DNA of 62,976 bases from NCBI GenBank assembly GCA_002354655.1, contig DELY01000031.1, positions 1-62,976 of the forward strand. The letters run 5' to 3'. Below, piece by piece: positions 26,856-36,538 of this stretch; position 1 is the first letter of the stretch; the number at the start of each line of letters is the position of its first letter. This DNA is from Pseudomonas sp. UBA2684 (GTDB taxonomy: Bacteria > Pseudomonadota > Gammaproteobacteria > Pseudomonadales > Pseudomonadaceae). The translations under genes and the position numbers were made by a program. Below the pieces are notes generated by a model. It had not been told where the DNA came from and did not search any database. It saw only the letters and a program-made list of their open reading frames with translations.

Positions 26856-27197
26856 TCACAGCATGTGCATGACGCGCTGCCAGTCCTCGCGGTTGGCGTA
26901 AGTCATCGGCCAACGCAACAGCCGGCACTTCAGTCGGTGCCAGCCACCGCGCTGCTGGTTGCGCCGGCACTGGGCAATCAGCCAACTCGGCTCAAAACCT
27001 GACCAGACGCCGGCCACGCTCCAACAGTTGGGCCAGACCAGCGGTGCCACCTCAAACAGGTAGATGGCGTTCAGTTCCTCGCGCGACAGGCCGCTGGCGC
27101 GCAACACCGCGGCCAGGTGGCGCAACGCCGCCTCGTCCTGCTCGGTATCCAGCCACAGCTCGGCGATGTCCAGCCACAGTCGTTCGCGGTCGATCAC
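26856..27197 (-). CDS. Conserved hypothetical small protein coupled to hydrolase
   Basis: 113 residues from a GTG at 27197, only 3 bp after the TGA of the upstream hydrolase gene, so translation is probably coupled. The sequence begins IDRERLWLDIAELWLDTE and is rich in Trp (9) and Arg. The segment LNAIYLFEVAPLVWPNCWSVAGVW is hydrophobic but not a clear membrane helix. I do not recognise a named function; it resembles short Pseudomonas 'hypothetical' proteins. Its coupling suggests it works with the hydrolase or is just co-expressed. Confidence 0.65.
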   Translation of the reverse strand: MIDRERLWLDIAELWLDTEQDEAALRHLAAVLRASGLSREELNAIYLFEVAPLVWPNCWSVAGVWSGFEPSWLIAQCRRNQQRGGWHRLKCRLLRWPMTYANREDWQRVMHML

Positions 27198-27200
27198 CGT

Positions 27201-28082
27201 TCAGACCTGGCCGGGCAACAGGAAGGCGCTGATCCGCGCGGCGCTGTCCTGCGGTTGTTCCTGCATGAAGCAGTGCCCGCCGGCCACCACCTGAGCATGC
27301 ACGTGGGCATTGCCGGCGCACCAGCGCGCCACCGACTTGGCGACGAAGGGGTAACTGCGCTGGCCGTAGAGCACCTGGGTCGGGGTAACCACCTTGGCCA
27401 GCGACGGCCACAGGCGTTTGGGAAAGGAGGCGAAGATGTCCGCCTCGCGGCTCGGCCGACATTTCAGCTCGACGCCATGCTCCGTGTCTTTCAGCGCATG
27501 GGCGATATAGGCGGCAAAAGCCGCCTCGTCCCACCCACGGAACATGCCCCGGCCGTGCAAGGCGGCATGCGCCGCGGCGCGGTCCGGCCACTGCCCGCGC
27601 CGTTGCCGCGCCTTGCTCGCCAGGCTGTTGCGCCGGCTCAGGCCGACCACATCGGACAGCGCCATCACGCCGATCATCGCCGGGGTGAACAACACCGGAT
27701 CGAGCAGCACCGCACGCTGGAACAGCTGCGGCTGCTGAGCCAGCATCAGGCTGCTGAGCACCCCGCCGAAACTGTGGCCAACGGCAAACGCCGGCACCTC
27801 GGCAAAGGCTGCGCGGCCAACGGCGAACGCTTCCATGGCCAACTCGGCACTGCGATTCCAGCCATGGAAACGGCCGCCGTGATCGCTGTCGCCATGGCCC
27901 TGGACGTCGCACAGCCAGAGGTCGAAATCCTCGACCAAGCGCGCCAGCAACGGTTCGTAAACTCGCCCGCAATAGCCATTGCCATGCAGAAAATGCAGCA
28001 GCGGCTTGCCCGAGGGCGGGCTGTGCCAACCGCGCAGGGTAAAACCGCCAGAGCAGGCGTGGGACCAGGATTGTAGGTGCAT
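27201..28082 (-). CDS. Alpha/beta-fold hydrolase
   Basis: 293 residues without a signal peptide. Fold markers are LHFLHGNGYCGRVYEPLL (oxyanion HGxxG-like), DVQGHGDSD, nucleophile GHSFGG, VLYGQRSYPF in the place of the acidic-residue strand, and AGGHCFMQEQP with the likely catalytic His. Similar proteins are annotated as esterases or lactone/epoxide-type hydrolases; the substrate is unknown. The 338-bp region upstream carries a large intergenic palindrome. Confidence 0.78.
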   Translation of the reverse strand: MHLQSWSHACSGGFTLRGWHSPPSGKPLLHFLHGNGYCGRVYEPLLARLVEDFDLWLCDVQGHGDSDHGGRFHGWNRSAELAMEAFAVGRAAFAEVPAFAVGHSFGGVLSSLMLAQQPQLFQRAVLLDPVLFTPAMIGVMALSDVVGLSRRNSLASKARQRRGQWPDRAAAHAALHGRGMFRGWDEAAFAAYIAHALKDTEHGVELKCRPSREADIFASFPKRLWPSLAKVVTPTQVLYGQRSYPFVAKSVARWCAGNAHVHAQVVAGGHCFMQEQPQDSAARISAFLLPGQV

Positions 28083-28175
28083 GCAACGGCTCGCTATCGA
28101 TCAGGCCAGCTAGTGTACTGCCGGACACCGCAGGCGTCAGGCCGCTAACCAGACGACACAGCGCAGGGGCTTTGC

Positions 28176-28339
28176 GTAGGGTGGGTTAGGCGCATGTGGC
28201 GATAGCGATAAAACCCCACGCCCGCCTTGCGCCGTAACCCGCCATCGGTGCAACGCGAGCTATTGACTGGTGGGTTACGCGGCGCGTCACGATCGCGGCG
28301 TCTGATCGTTCGGCGCTTGGCGCCACTAACCCACCCTAC
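28176..28339. repeat. Large GTAGGGTGGGTTAG...CTAACCCACCCTAC palindrome
   Basis: The outer arms GTAGGGTGGGTTAG (28176) and CTAACCCACCCTAC (ending 28339) are perfect complements. Nested copies inside (GTAACCCGCCATC and GGTGGGTTAC) form a smaller hairpin. At 164 bp it is one of the longest members of the family in the window. Apart from it, the 338-bp gap 28083-28420 shows no gene. Confidence 0.88.
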
Positions 28340-28420
28340 GGCTGATCGCCAAGGAGTGCAGAGCACGCCACATCGATGGGGCAGCCCTGCGGCCTATTCG
28401 AGCTTGCCTGAAGCGAAAAA

Positions 28421-29737
28421 TCAGCGGTCTGTGCGGCTGCGCAGCCACTCGGCCAGGGCCTCCAGCGCTGGGCGCGTGGTCGGGAAGGTGAAACCGCTGC
28501 TGGCCACCGGATGCGAGGACAGCCGCACCATGACCAGGCCCACGGCCGGGTTCACATGGATCATCTGCCCATGCACGCCCAGCGCCTCGTAGGCACCGTC
28601 GGGGTTATGGCTGATCCAGAACTAGTTGCGGTAGGAGTAGCCCTCTTGCCAGGTGCGCCCGGCGGCCTTGAACGCCTCGCGGTCGGCGCCCTGGCGAATC
28701 GCCGTCAGCACCTCGCGGGCGACGATCTGCTGGCCGTTGAAGTAGCCGTCCAGGCGTAGCATCTCGCCGAAGCGCGCCAGGTCGCGCAGGGTCGCGTTCA
28801 TCCCGGCGCCGGCCCATTCGGCGCCAGCCGGGTCGACCAGCAGGTAGGCATCCTGTTCGGCGCCCAACTTGCGCCACAGCCGCTCGGCGATCAGCTCGGC
28901 GGTGCTTTGCCCGCTGGCCCGGCGCAGCACCCAGCCAAGCACTTCGGTGTGCACGGTGCGGTAGTGGAACTCGGCGCCGTGGCGGCCCTGGCCAGCGATG
29001 CTCGGCAGGTAATCGTAGAGGTTGCCTGCGCCCTGGAAACCCGCGGGCGGCGGGCCCATGCCGGCGGCCACGGCGTAATTGACCACATCGGACTGGGCGT
29101 CGGCATAGACCTCGCTGTAGTCGATATCCGCGGTCATGTTCAGCAGTTGCTGCACCGTGGCGCCCCGCCAACCGCTGGCGGCCAGTTCGGGCACATAGTC
29201 GCTGACCTGGGCATCGGCCTTGAGCAGCCCTTCGTGAATCAGTTGCGTGGCCAGCAGCCCCACCACCGACTTGGTCATCGACCAGAGCATGTGCGGCTGC
29301 TCGGCCGACATGCCTTCGTGGTACACCTCGTAAACCAGCTTGCCGTCGAGCAGGATCAGCGTGGCATCGGCATAACTGTTGGTCAGGTACTCGGCGAAAC
29401 TCAGCTCGCCGTCCGGGCCCTGGAAGCGCAACGCGTCGATCTCTTTACGCAGATCCGCACCTTGCGGCAGCGGGCTGAGCGGGCCGTTGCCACGCGGCAC
29501 GTTGCGGCTGGGAATCAGCTCGCGCATGTGCTGGAACGCCCAGCGGGCGTGCGGGTATTGGCCCAGGTAGGAAGCGAAGCTGACGCGCTTGTCCGCTGGC
29601 GGCGGGAAGCCCTGCATCAGTTGCAGGCGATCCAGGCGCACGCTCTCCGGCGTCGGTAGCGCGGGGCTCTGCGCCAATACCGGCAAACTACCGAGGCTCG
29701 CGGCCACACTCAGGGCCAGACAGTTGATCAGCTTCAT
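28421..29737 (-). pseudogene. Class C beta-lactamase-family serine hydrolase, interrupted by an in-frame TAG
   Basis: From the ATG at 29737 the frame encodes a signal peptide and a beta-lactamase/esterase domain: nucleophile motif SMTKSVVG (SxxK), the YxN-like YSEVYAD region, FHYRTVHTEVLGWVLRR and EWAGAGMNATLRDLARFGEML. At codon 372 an in-frame TAG (28622-28624) stops it right after SYRN. The same frame then continues for 66 codons with family-like sequence (FWISHNPDGAYEALGVHGQM, then HVNPAVGLVMVRLSSHPVA, the C-terminal His-Gly block) to a TGA at 28421. A CAG-to-TAG change would explain it. The truncated product lacks the third catalytic element, so it is probably inactive unless the stop is read through. 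Confidence 0.85.
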
Positions 29738-29931
29738 GGGCTTATCCTGATTGTTATTCTTAGTGCGCCGGCAATCGACCGACAGACTTGCAGCTTAGCC
29801 CCGACACCGCACCGGACAGGGCCTTATCAACCGAGCAAATAACTTTGCATAGCCGAGAGACGCTTTAGAATCGCAACCCGGCGCGGCGCACCGCCAGGCC
29901 ATCCGCTAGCGCACTCAAGGAATGACTGCCG

Positions 29932-30291
29932 ATGTTTGTCTTGCTCGAATCCTCCGACCGCGCCTTTATCGAACACCTGCAGAACCGCCTGAGCGGCAGA
30001 GGCATCAATTGCCTGGTCAGCGAGCTCGGCACGACCGCGGATGGCCAGCCACACTTCGCCATTCAGCTGCCGCTGTACAGCCAGATGGCACAGGCGCGCA
30101 CCCTGTTGTACCGCAGCTGGGCCTTTGCCGCAGATGTGCACCCCGAGTTTCTCGACGCGCTACGCCAACTGCGGCACGAACCGCATAGCCAGCTGATGCG
30201 CTGGCTGACCTCACCGTGGGCGCTGCGGGCCAGCGCTATTGGCTTCGGGCTGGTGCTACTCAGCTATGCCCTGGAAGCCTTGCTCAGGTGA
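29932..30291 (+). CDS. Hypothetical protein with C-terminal membrane anchor
   Basis: 119 residues. The N-terminal half (FVLLESSDRAFIEHLQNRLSGRGINCLV) resembles small DUF2007-like 'signal transducing' modules in shape only. The C-terminus (WALRASAIGFGLVLLSYALEALL) is a single membrane segment, making it a likely tail-anchored protein. It is convergent with the COG0523 GTPase gene, 23 bp away. Function unknown. Confidence 0.6.
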   Translation: MFVLLESSDRAFIEHLQNRLSGRGINCLVSELGTTADGQPHFAIQLPLYSQMAQARTLLYRSWAFAADVHPEFLDALRQLRHEPHSQLMRWLTSPWALRASAIGFGLVLLSYALEALLR

Positions 30292-30314
30292 ACCGGCAGA
30301 CGCTTATCAGGCGG

Positions 30315-31280
30315 CTACACCAGCCGACAAGCGTCCAACCCTGTGCGCAGGGCGGCCTCGTTCTGCGCGGTGCTGAAGATCAGCTCCAGCCGCGAGTCCT
30401 TGCGCCATTCACTGCTCTGCCAGTGCAGGGGCCGGCCATCGAGGGCATTGGCTGACAGCCAGCCGGCGTTGGTCTGCAACACCAGCTTGGCCCGCCGCCA
30501 CGGCAGGCTCATCAGCCACTGCTGCACCCGCATCAGTTCGAAACGCTGACTCGGGTGCCAGCGCCAGCCGATGCTCCAGCCCTCGGGTTGATCCTGGATC
30601 TGGCAGATCGGCTCTTCTGGCGCACGCCAGATTGCCGCTAACGGCGCACTCGCGCGGGGCAAGCCGTCCAGCTCGGGGCCCACCCCGGCGCGCACGCCGC
30701 TACCCGGCAAGTGCGCCAGCGGCAGTGCGGCCTGAGTCGTCCAGTACAGCGGCCGCCCCGCTAACTGGGCGAGCAGCCGGGCTTTGCTGGGCGCGTCGAG
30801 GTTTTCCGACTTGTTCAGCAGCAACAGGCCAGCGCTGCCCAGCGTTGCCTGCTGGCTGTCCGGCAACAGCTCGCCGGCCGCCAGGGCGGTGGCATCCAGC
30901 ACCAGTACCGCGGCCTGGACGGCCAACACGCCGGCCCAGGGCGGCTCGCGCAGTTGTTCCAGCAGTTGCAGCGGGTGACCCAGGCCGGAAGGCTCGATCA
31001 GCAAGCGATCCGGCTTGGCCTTGCGCAGCAGGCGGCTCAGGCCGACCTGGAACGGCACGCCGTTGACGCAGCAGAGGCAGCCGCCCGCCACTTCGGCAAA
31101 GGCGATGCCGGCATCGTCGCGGCTGAGCAGGGCCGCATCCAGGCCGATCTGGCCAAACTCGTTGATCAGCACCGCCCAGCGCTCATGCGCCGGCCGTTGC
31201 GCCAGCAGATGGCGGATCAGGCTGGTCTTGCCGGCGCCCAGCGGGCCGGCGATCAGGTGCGTGGGGATATTGTTCAACAT
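30315..31280 (-). CDS. COG0523 (CobW-family) GTPase, putative zinc chaperone
   Basis: 321 residues. G-domain motifs are Walker A GPLGAGKTSL, the metal-binding GGCLCC (CxCC), LLIEPSGLGHP and the base-specificity motif NKSE. The C-terminal CobW_C part (~205-315) is short. COG0523 GTPases deliver zinc or other metals to client enzymes. A second member (zigA) lies 1.4 kb away beside dksA2, and in P. aeruginosa the corresponding genes (PA5532, PA5535) flank each other in the zinc-starvation region. It has its own upstream REP-containing intergenic region, and I see no Zur box directly before it. Confidence 0.85.
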   Translation of the reverse strand: MLNNIPTHLIAGPLGAGKTSLIRHLLAQRPAHERWAVLINEFGQIGLDAALLSRDDAGIAFAEVAGGCLCCVNGVPFQVGLSRLLRKAKPDRLLIEPSGLGHPLQLLEQLREPPWAGVLAVQAAVLVLDATALAAGELLPDSQQATLGSAGLLLLNKSENLDAPSKARLLAQLAGRPLYWTTQAALPLAHLPGSGVRAGVGPELDGLPRASAPLAAIWRAPEEPICQIQDQPEGWSIGWRWHPSQRFELMRVQQWLMSLPWRRAKLVLQTNAGWLSANALDGRPLHWQSSEWRKDSRLELIFSTAQNEAALRTGLDACRLV

Positions 31281-31394
31281 GGGCCTATGGTGCGGGTGGA
31301 CGGGCCAGGAGAGAACCCCCGGCGAGGGCGCAGACTGAATAAAAGCTGCGTGCTAGAGTCGGCAGCCTGTTTATTGGCCATGCCCCACTCGCTC

Positions 31395-31460
31395 GTAGGA
31401 GCGGCCCATGGCCGCGATAGCGTTTCGCGGCCATGGGCTAGGCGCCCCCGCCGCGCCTAC
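31395..31460. repeat. REP-like element with 14-bp perfect hairpin
   Basis: GCCCATGGCCGCGA (31404-31417), 7-nt loop, TCGCGGCCATGGGC (31425-31438), flanked by GTAGGAGCGG at 31395 and CGCGCCTAC near 31459. It is the classic Pseudomonas REP layout. Confidence 0.88.
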
Positions 31461-31507
31461 AGAAACCACCTACTCCTGGCCATTGCCTGTTATCGAGGTT
31501 TTTAACG

Positions 31508-31861
31508 ATGCGTGTCGTTTTACTGCTTGGCTTGTACCTGTTGTCCGGCCTGGCCTGGGGCGAAGCCTGCGTGGTGCATAGCCAGGCCGAACGCCTGGAC
31601 GTCAAAGTCTGCCAGCAGAACCGCAGCATTCCGCCCAGCCTGTTTCGCAGCGGTTTCTGCCAACCGCAGCTGCAAGGCCAGAAAGTCGAGGTGGCGTTCG
31701 TCGAGCAGTGCCCGATCGGCGCCTTCGGCGTGTGCCGCAACGCCAAGGTCGGTGGCACGCCTTATCAGCAGGACATCCACTACTACGGCGTGGCCAGCGA
31801 CGCCACCTACCTCAAGCCCTTCTGCGAGCAGCAGAGCAAGGGCGTGTGGATGGCGCGCTAG
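31508..31861 (+). CDS. Small exported cysteine-rich protein
   Basis: 117 residues. A signal peptide VVLLLGLYLLSGLAWGEA precedes a mature part with six cysteines (CVVH, VCQQN, GFCQP, QCPIG, VCRNA, FCEQQ), likely disulfide-bonded in the periplasm. Homologues are usually left hypothetical. It lies inside the zinc-gene neighbourhood, convergent with the DUF1826 gene, and ends at a strong terminator. Function unknown. Confidence 0.7.
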   Translation: MRVVLLLGLYLLSGLAWGEACVVHSQAERLDVKVCQQNRSIPPSLFRSGFCQPQLQGQKVEVAFVEQCPIGAFGVCRNAKVGGTPYQQDIHYYGVASDATYLKPFCEQQSKGVWMAR

Positions 31862-31957
31862 CCGTCATCAAAGCGTAACCCCGTCTATGTTTTAGTGGTC
31901 TTGGGTACCTCACCCCTGCATGCCGGGTCACGCGCTGGTGTGCTTTTCTGGTGCTTA

Positions 31958-31987
31958 AGGCTGCTTTCTGCGCAGCCTATTTTTTTG
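31958..31987 (+). terminator. Rho-independent terminator of the exported-protein gene
   Basis: AGGCTGC (31958-31964), loop TTTCTGC, GCAGCCT (31972-31978), then A followed by eight T. It is positioned just before the convergent DUF1826 stop codon. Confidence 0.92.
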
Positions 31988-31995
31988 CCTGAAAT

Positions 31996-32640
31996 TCAGG
32001 CCAGCCAGTCCAGTGTCAGCAACAAGCGCCGCTCACCGGCCGGTGGTTGCGGCGAGCGGTGAATCAGGCCGCCGCCCTCGTTGCCGATCCATTTCTCACC
32101 CTTGACCAGCAGCACATGGCCGGTCTCGGCACGCTTGATCAGCGCGGCATCGCTGGGCTCAGCCGCGGGGTCACGCAAACGCCGACGCGCCATCACGCCT
32201 TCTTCCAGCCATTCGCTACCAATCCCGGCGTAGCTGGTGATCAGCCGCACCGGCACATGGTCGACGTGAAAACGCGGGCACATGGCCTTGTCGAGAATGC
32301 GCAGGCGCAGGCCGATGCGTTTGGCGTCGAACAGGCAGGCAAACGCGCCAACCAGCCAGCTCAGGTCCTGCAGAAAAGCCGCCTGACCCGGCAGATCGCT
32401 GTACGCATCGACCAGGCCACTGAGGTTCGGCGCGCTCTCCGGGTTGGCCAGCTCAAGCACGATGGATTGCCCCAGCGGCTCACCCTGGGCCAGCAAGGCG
32501 CTGGCGAAATCGCTGATCTGCGCCGGCAACTGGCGCTGCCAGACGGCCAGGTTGACCTCATCACGCAGCACCTCGCCGAGCACCTCGATCTGCTCGCTGC
32601 TGACCTGCTGCAACGGCTGACGCAATACAGGTGCCAGCAT
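31996..32640 (-). CDS. DUF1826 family protein (zinc-starvation operon)
   Basis: 214 residues. Conserved features are QISDFASALLAQGEPLGQSIVLE, LSWLVGAFACLFDAKRIGLRLR, CPRFHVDHVPVRLITSYAGIGSEWL and GLIHRSPQPPAGERRLLLTLDW. The His-x-Asp-His cluster and Tyr/Gly pattern resemble a cupin-like 2-oxoglutarate oxygenase core, though that is my inference. Its ATG overlaps the zigA TGA by one base (TGATG), so it is translationally coupled as the third gene of dksA2-zigA-DUF1826. It probably contributes to the zinc-limitation response. Confidence 0.82.
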   Translation of the reverse strand: MLAPVLRQPLQQVSSEQIEVLGEVLRDEVNLAVWQRQLPAQISDFASALLAQGEPLGQSIVLELANPESAPNLSGLVDAYSDLPGQAAFLQDLSWLVGAFACLFDAKRIGLRLRILDKAMCPRFHVDHVPVRLITSYAGIGSEWLEEGVMARRRLRDPAAEPSDAALIKRAETGHVLLVKGEKWIGNEGGGLIHRSPQPPAGERRLLLTLDWLA

Positions 32641-33845
32641 CAGGCTGCCTCCTCATGCCAGGGGCCGAATGGGTCGGGCAACGCCTGCCAGGCATCTACG
32701 CCCAGGGCCATTTCCGCAGCGTCCAATAGACAGCTATCCAACTCGGCGGTCAGTTGCGCGAAGTCGATGTGCTGACCGATAAACACCAGTTCCTGGCGGC
32801 AGTCGCCGCTGAGCGCGTCCCAGTTCTGCATGATCGTTTGCCGGTCTTGCTCGTCCTGCGGCCACTGGCTTTTCGGCACGAAACGCCACCAGCGCCCCGC
32901 GAAGCCATGGCGCATCAAGCCGCCGGCCTGCGACCAGCTACCAGCCTCCTGGTGCTTGCTGGCCAGCCAGAAGAAGCCCTTGGAGCGCAGCAGGCGACCG
33001 TTGCTCCATTCGCGGCTGACGAAGTCGAAGAAGCGCTGCGGGTGGAACGGCCGCCGCGCCCGATACACGCTGGAGGCGATGCCGTATTCCTCGGTTTCCG
33101 GCACGTGCTCGCCGCGCAGCTCCTTGAGCCACCCCGGTGCCTGCGCCGCGCGCTCGAAGTCGAAGCGCCCGGTATTGAGGATCTGCTTCAGCGGCACCGC
33201 GCCCATGCTCATCGGCAGGATCTGCGCATGGGTGTTGAGGCCGCGCAGGATCGCCGTCAGCTCGTCGCGTTCGGCCTGGCCGATCAGGTCGATCTTGCTG
33301 ATCAACAGCACGTCGGCGAATTCCACCTGTTCGATCAGCAGGTCGGCAATAGAGCGCTCATCCTCCTCGCCAAGGCTTTCGCCGCGGCTGGCCAGGCTCT
33401 CGGCCTCATGGAAATCCCGGAGGAAATTCACCCCGTCGACCACCGTCACCAGGGTGTCCAGGCGCGCCAGGTCGGCCAGGCTGCGGCCCTGGTCGTCACG
33501 GAAAGTGAAGGTCTCGGCCACCGGCAGCGGCTCGGAGATGCCGGTGGACTCGATCAGCAGGTAATCGAAACGACCGTCCTCGGCCAGACGGCTGACTTCC
33601 TCCAGCAGGTCTTCGCGCAGGGTGCAACAGATGCAGCCATTGCTCATCTCGACGAGTTTTTCTTCGGCGCGGTTCAGGCTGACATCACGCTGAACTTCGC
33701 TGCCATCGATATTGATCTCGCTCATATCGTTGACGATCACCGCGACCTTGAGGCCTTCGCGGTTTTTCAGCAGGTGGTTGAGCAGGGTGCTTTTACCGGC
33801 GCCAAGAAAGCCGGAAAGCACGGTAACGGGCAAGCGGGTGGGCAT
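32640..33845 (-). CDS. zigA: ZigA-type COG0523 GTPase, zinc metallochaperone
   Basis: 401 residues. Motifs are [20 protein letters not shown] (Walker A), [18 protein letters not shown] (CxCC metal site), [18 protein letters not shown] and SKID for guanine. The C-terminal CobW_C domain begins near 280 ([13 protein letters not shown]) and ends [11 protein letters not shown]. The ATG at 33845 has GAGGA 8 nt upstream; the frame extends upstream only into an antisense of dksA2. It probably supplies zinc to enzymes during scarcity and is cotranscribed with dksA2, 26 bp upstream, under a Zur-box-like site. Confidence 0.9.
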   Translation of the reverse strand: MPTRLPVTVLSGFLGAGKSTLLNHLLKNREGLKVAVIVNDMSEINIDGSEVQRDVSLNRAEEKLVEMSNGCICCTLREDLLEEVSRLAEDGRFDYLLIESTGISEPLPVAETFTFRDDQGRSLADLARLDTLVTVVDGVNFLRDFHEAESLASRGESLGEEDERSIADLLIEQVEFADVLLISKIDLIGQAERDELTAILRGLNTHAQILPMSMGAVPLKQILNTGRFDFERAAQAPGWLKELRGEHVPETEEYGIASSVYRARRPFHPQRFFDFVSREWSNGRLLRSKGFFWLASKHQEAGSWSQAGGLMRHGFAGRWWRFVPKSQWPQDEQDRQTIMQNWDALSGDCRQELVFIGQHIDFAQLTAELDSCLLDAAEMALGVDAWQALPDPFGPWHEEAA

Positions 33846-33871
33846 GGTCGTGTTCCTCATCACAGGTCGGG

Positions 33872-34276
33872 TCAGGCGTTGCGCTGGTGGCGTTCGCGCT
33901 GTTCTTCGCGCTCTTTGGCTTCGATGCACAGGCTGGCGCTGGGGCGCAGCAGCAGGCGTTGCAGGCCGATGGCTTCGCCGGTCTCGGCGCACCAGCCGTA
34001 CTCGCCACGGGCCAGGCGCTCCAGGGCGTGATCGAGCTTGTCCAGGAGCTTTTTCTCGCGTTCGAGCAGGCGCAACTGCCACTGCCGTTGCTCCTCGCGG
34101 CTGGCCAGGTCGACCTCGTCGGCAGCGCGCTCGACTTCGCGCAACTCACCGAACTCGTCGGCAATGCGCTGTTGCAGTTCGCCACGCTGGCTCAGCAGCA
34201 GCGCGCGGAAAAAGCCCTGTTGGGCGCCGTTCATATAGGCGTCGGCGGGCTGGGCCAGCAGTTCTTCGGCAGTCAT
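33872..34276 (-). CDS. dksA2: DksA2, zinc-independent DksA paralogue
   Basis: 134 residues, the length of P. aeruginosa DksA2. The coiled-coil tip keeps the DxxDxA motif (DEVDLAS) that reaches the RNA polymerase active site. The C-terminal finger has only two of the usual four cysteines (WCAET and SLCIEA), the DksA2 hallmark that removes the need for zinc. It works with ppGpp to adjust transcription when zinc-dependent DksA fails. The ATG at 34276 gives [10 protein letters not shown] Zur-box-like site lies 28 bp upstream. Confidence 0.93.
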   Translation of the reverse strand: MTAEELLAQPADAYMNGAQQGFFRALLLSQRGELQQRIADEFGELREVERAADEVDLASREEQRQWQLRLLEREKKLLDKLDHALERLARGEYGWCAETGEAIGLQRLLLRPSASLCIEAKEREEQRERHQRNA

Positions 34277-34303
34277 GGCAGACTCGGTCACGGCAGATTT
34301 ATT

Positions 34304-34318
34304 TGTTATAACATAACA
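34304..34318 (-). promoter_or_regulatory. Candidate Zur box before dksA2-zigA-DUF1826
   Basis: TGTTATAACATAACA has 7-nt half-sites (TGTTATA and CATAACA) that match as inverted repeats in 6 of 7 positions, and it fits the gammaproteobacterial Zur consensus core GTTATA-n-TATAAC. It probably overlaps the -10 region, so zinc-loaded Zur would repress the operon. Confidence 0.72.
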
Positions 34319-34762
34319 TTTAAATCCAAACGCAACGCTGAAAAAATGCCGAATGCCCTGAACCGCTCGGGTATTTGCCGCGCAAACCACTCCACGCTGC
34401 CGTCGCCCTGGATTGCCTCGGCATGGCGCATCGCCCTGCCCGGGCGGCTCGCTGGTCCATGCGCTGCCCGCGCGCAACGGGCCTGCACGCCACGGCTCAT
34501 GGGGGTTTCACGTGGAACTACAGGTGACGATCGGCTATGGGCTGCGCAGAAGCCCTGGCGGCTGACAGCTAGTTGGTTAACTCAATACGAATCCGTGGAG
34601 CCCTGAGACCAGGCGCCGCGACGAGCCCCAGGCAACCCAATCGCCTACGCCGTGTCGAAGCCTGATGGAATGAGCGACACTGCCTAGACCGGCTAACCGC
34701 GCGCGGCAGGCCACTGCCCTCACACGCAGAACAGCGACTCAGCGCCAGGAGCAAGCATCTTT
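34319..34762. other. Divergent intergenic region dksA2 / cls
   Basis: About 440 bp with no convincing gene. It starts AT-rich at the dksA2 side (TTTAAATCC) and becomes GC-rich. Short open frames here have no ribosome site or recognisable sequence. I see no repeat of the GTAGG family. Confidence 0.5.
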
Positions 34763-36202
34763 ATGGAATTCAGCATCGGCCATTTATTCGCCTACCTGAT
34801 CGCGCTGATCCACGGCCTGGGCCTTATCGCGGCCGTGCATGCGGTGCTCACCGTGCGCACCGCGCAAGGCGCGATTGCCTGGGCGCTGTCGCTGTTCTTC
34901 ATGCCCTACCTGACCCTGCTGCCTTACCTGGTGTTCGGCCGCAGCCGTTTCGCGGCCTATATCGAGGCCCGCCGCGAGGTCGACCAGGAGATGCATCGGG
35001 CGATGGCGGATCTGGACTGGCGCCCCTGGATCGAGGAAGCCTTGGCCGCCAGCGAGTCCGCCGCCTACCGACAATTGCGCGCCCTGCCGCGTCTGAGCCG
35101 CATGCCCTGCCTGGCGAACAACCAGGTGCAGTTGCTGATCAATGGCGAGGAGACCTTCGCGGCGCTCTTCGCGGCCTTGGCCGCGGCGCGTCAGGTGATC
35201 CTGATCCAGTTCTTTATCGTCCACGACGATGCGCTGGGCCGGCGCCTACAGCAATTGCTGCTGCAACGCGCGGCCGCTGGGGTGCAGGTGTACTTTCTCT
35301 ATGACGGCATCGGCAGCCACGCCCTGCCGCGTCATTACACCGAGCGCCTGCGGGCCGGCGGCGTGCAGATTCATGCCTTCCCCACAGGCGGCTCGCTGCT
35401 CAACCGCTTTCAACTGAATTTCCGCAATCACCGCAAGATCGTGGTGGTCGACGGCGAGTACGGCTTTCTCGGCGGGCACAACGTCGGCGACGAATACCTC
35501 GGCGAAAAACCGCCGCTGGCGCCCTGGCGCGACACCCACGTCGCGGTACGCGGGCCGGTGGTCGCCTGTCTGCAGGAATCCTTCGCCGAAGACTGGTACT
35601 GGGCCACGCGCCAGCTCCCGCCGCTGTTGTTGCCGGCAACGTACCCCAGCGACGGCATGCTCTGCCAGGTGATCGCCAGCGGCCCGGCCGACCCGCAGGA
35701 AACCTGCTCGCTGCTGTTCGTCGAGGCGATTCACTCGGCCCGCGAGCGCGTGTGGATCACCAGCCCCTACTTCATCCCCGACGAGGCCTTGTCCGCCGCG
35801 CTGCGGCTGGCGGTGCTGCGTGGCGTCGATGTGCGCATCCTGCTGCCCTCGCGGCCCGATCACCGCGTGGTGTATGCCGCCTCCAGCCTGTATGCCCTGG
35901 AAGCGCTGCGCGCCGGGGTGCGGGTGTTCCGTTACCTGCCGGGATTCCTGCACCAGAAGGTCATGTTGATCGACCAGGACATCTGCGCCATCGGCAGCGC
36001 CAACCTGGATAACCGCTCGTTCCGCCTGAACTTCGAGATCACCCTGCTAACGGTTGATGCCGACTTCGCCGTCCAGGTGGCGCAGATGCTCGAAGAAGAC
36101 CTCAGCCAGTCGCGCGAACTGATCGGCGCGGACCGCAAGAACGTGCACCGCCTGCAACAGCTCGGCATGCGCGTGGCGCGACTGATCTCACCGATTCTGT
36201 AA
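34763..36202 (+). CDS. cls: Cardiolipin synthase (phospholipase D family)
   Basis: 479 residues, the length of ClsA. Two N-terminal membrane helices ([23 protein letters not shown] and [22 protein letters not shown]) are followed by two PLD domains with intact HKD motifs: [20 protein letters not shown] and [20 protein letters not shown]. It joins two phosphatidylglycerols into cardiolipin at the inner membrane. The start at 34763 fits the helix 1 topology. The gene is alone in its direction; a palindrome follows it. Confidence 0.93.
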   Translation: MEFSIGHLFAYLIALIHGLGLIAAVHAVLTVRTAQGAIAWALSLFFMPYLTLLPYLVFGRSRFAAYIEARREVDQEMHRAMADLDWRPWIEEALAASESAAYRQLRALPRLSRMPCLANNQVQLLINGEETFAALFAALAAARQVILIQFFIVHDDALGRRLQQLLLQRAAAGVQVYFLYDGIGSHALPRHYTERLRAGGVQIHAFPTGGSLLNRFQLNFRNHRKIVVVDGEYGFLGGHNVGDEYLGEKPPLAPWRDTHVAVRGPVVACLQESFAEDWYWATRQLPPLLLPATYPSDGMLCQVIASGPADPQETCSLLFVEAIHSARERVWITSPYFIPDEALSAALRLAVLRGVDVRILLPSRPDHRVVYAASSLYALEALRAGVRVFRYLPGFLHQKVMLIDQDICAIGSANLDNRSFRLNFEITLLTVDADFAVQVAQMLEEDLSQSRELIGADRKNVHRLQQLGMRVARLISPIL

Positions 36203-36216
36203 GCGCCCGCAGCACC

Positions 36217-36369
36217 GTAGGCTGGGTTAGACGCGGGCGCGGTGCTCTGCTCGAGCAGCCAGAACTGGCGCGGCGTAACCCAGCATTGACGGCGCCAGTG
36301 CTGGGTTACGCGGCATTCGGCACCTGTGGCGCCTGTACCTCGCTGGCCTACGCCGCTAACCCAGCCTAC
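36217..36369. repeat. GTAGGCTGGGTTAG...CTAACCCAGCCTAC palindrome
   Basis: Perfectly complementary 14-nt ends with two further nested arms (GTAACCCAGCA and TGCTGGGTTAC). It is a 153-bp member of the GTAGG family, located after cls. The remainder of the 336-bp gap 36203-36538 holds no feature that I can name. Confidence 0.88.
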
Positions 36370-36538
36370 GAGGTTGCTGCGCTTGCCTGCCAAGCACCGC
36401 CTTGTTTCACGCCCGGGAAGAACCTTTTTTAGAGACTGCACACTAGATCGCCCTCGGCGCTTTCGCCGCAGGGCGCGACTGGCTATGGTTAACCTGTCTC
36501 ACGCGCGTTGTTGTCCGTAGCCTCAGCGAGTACCCGCG

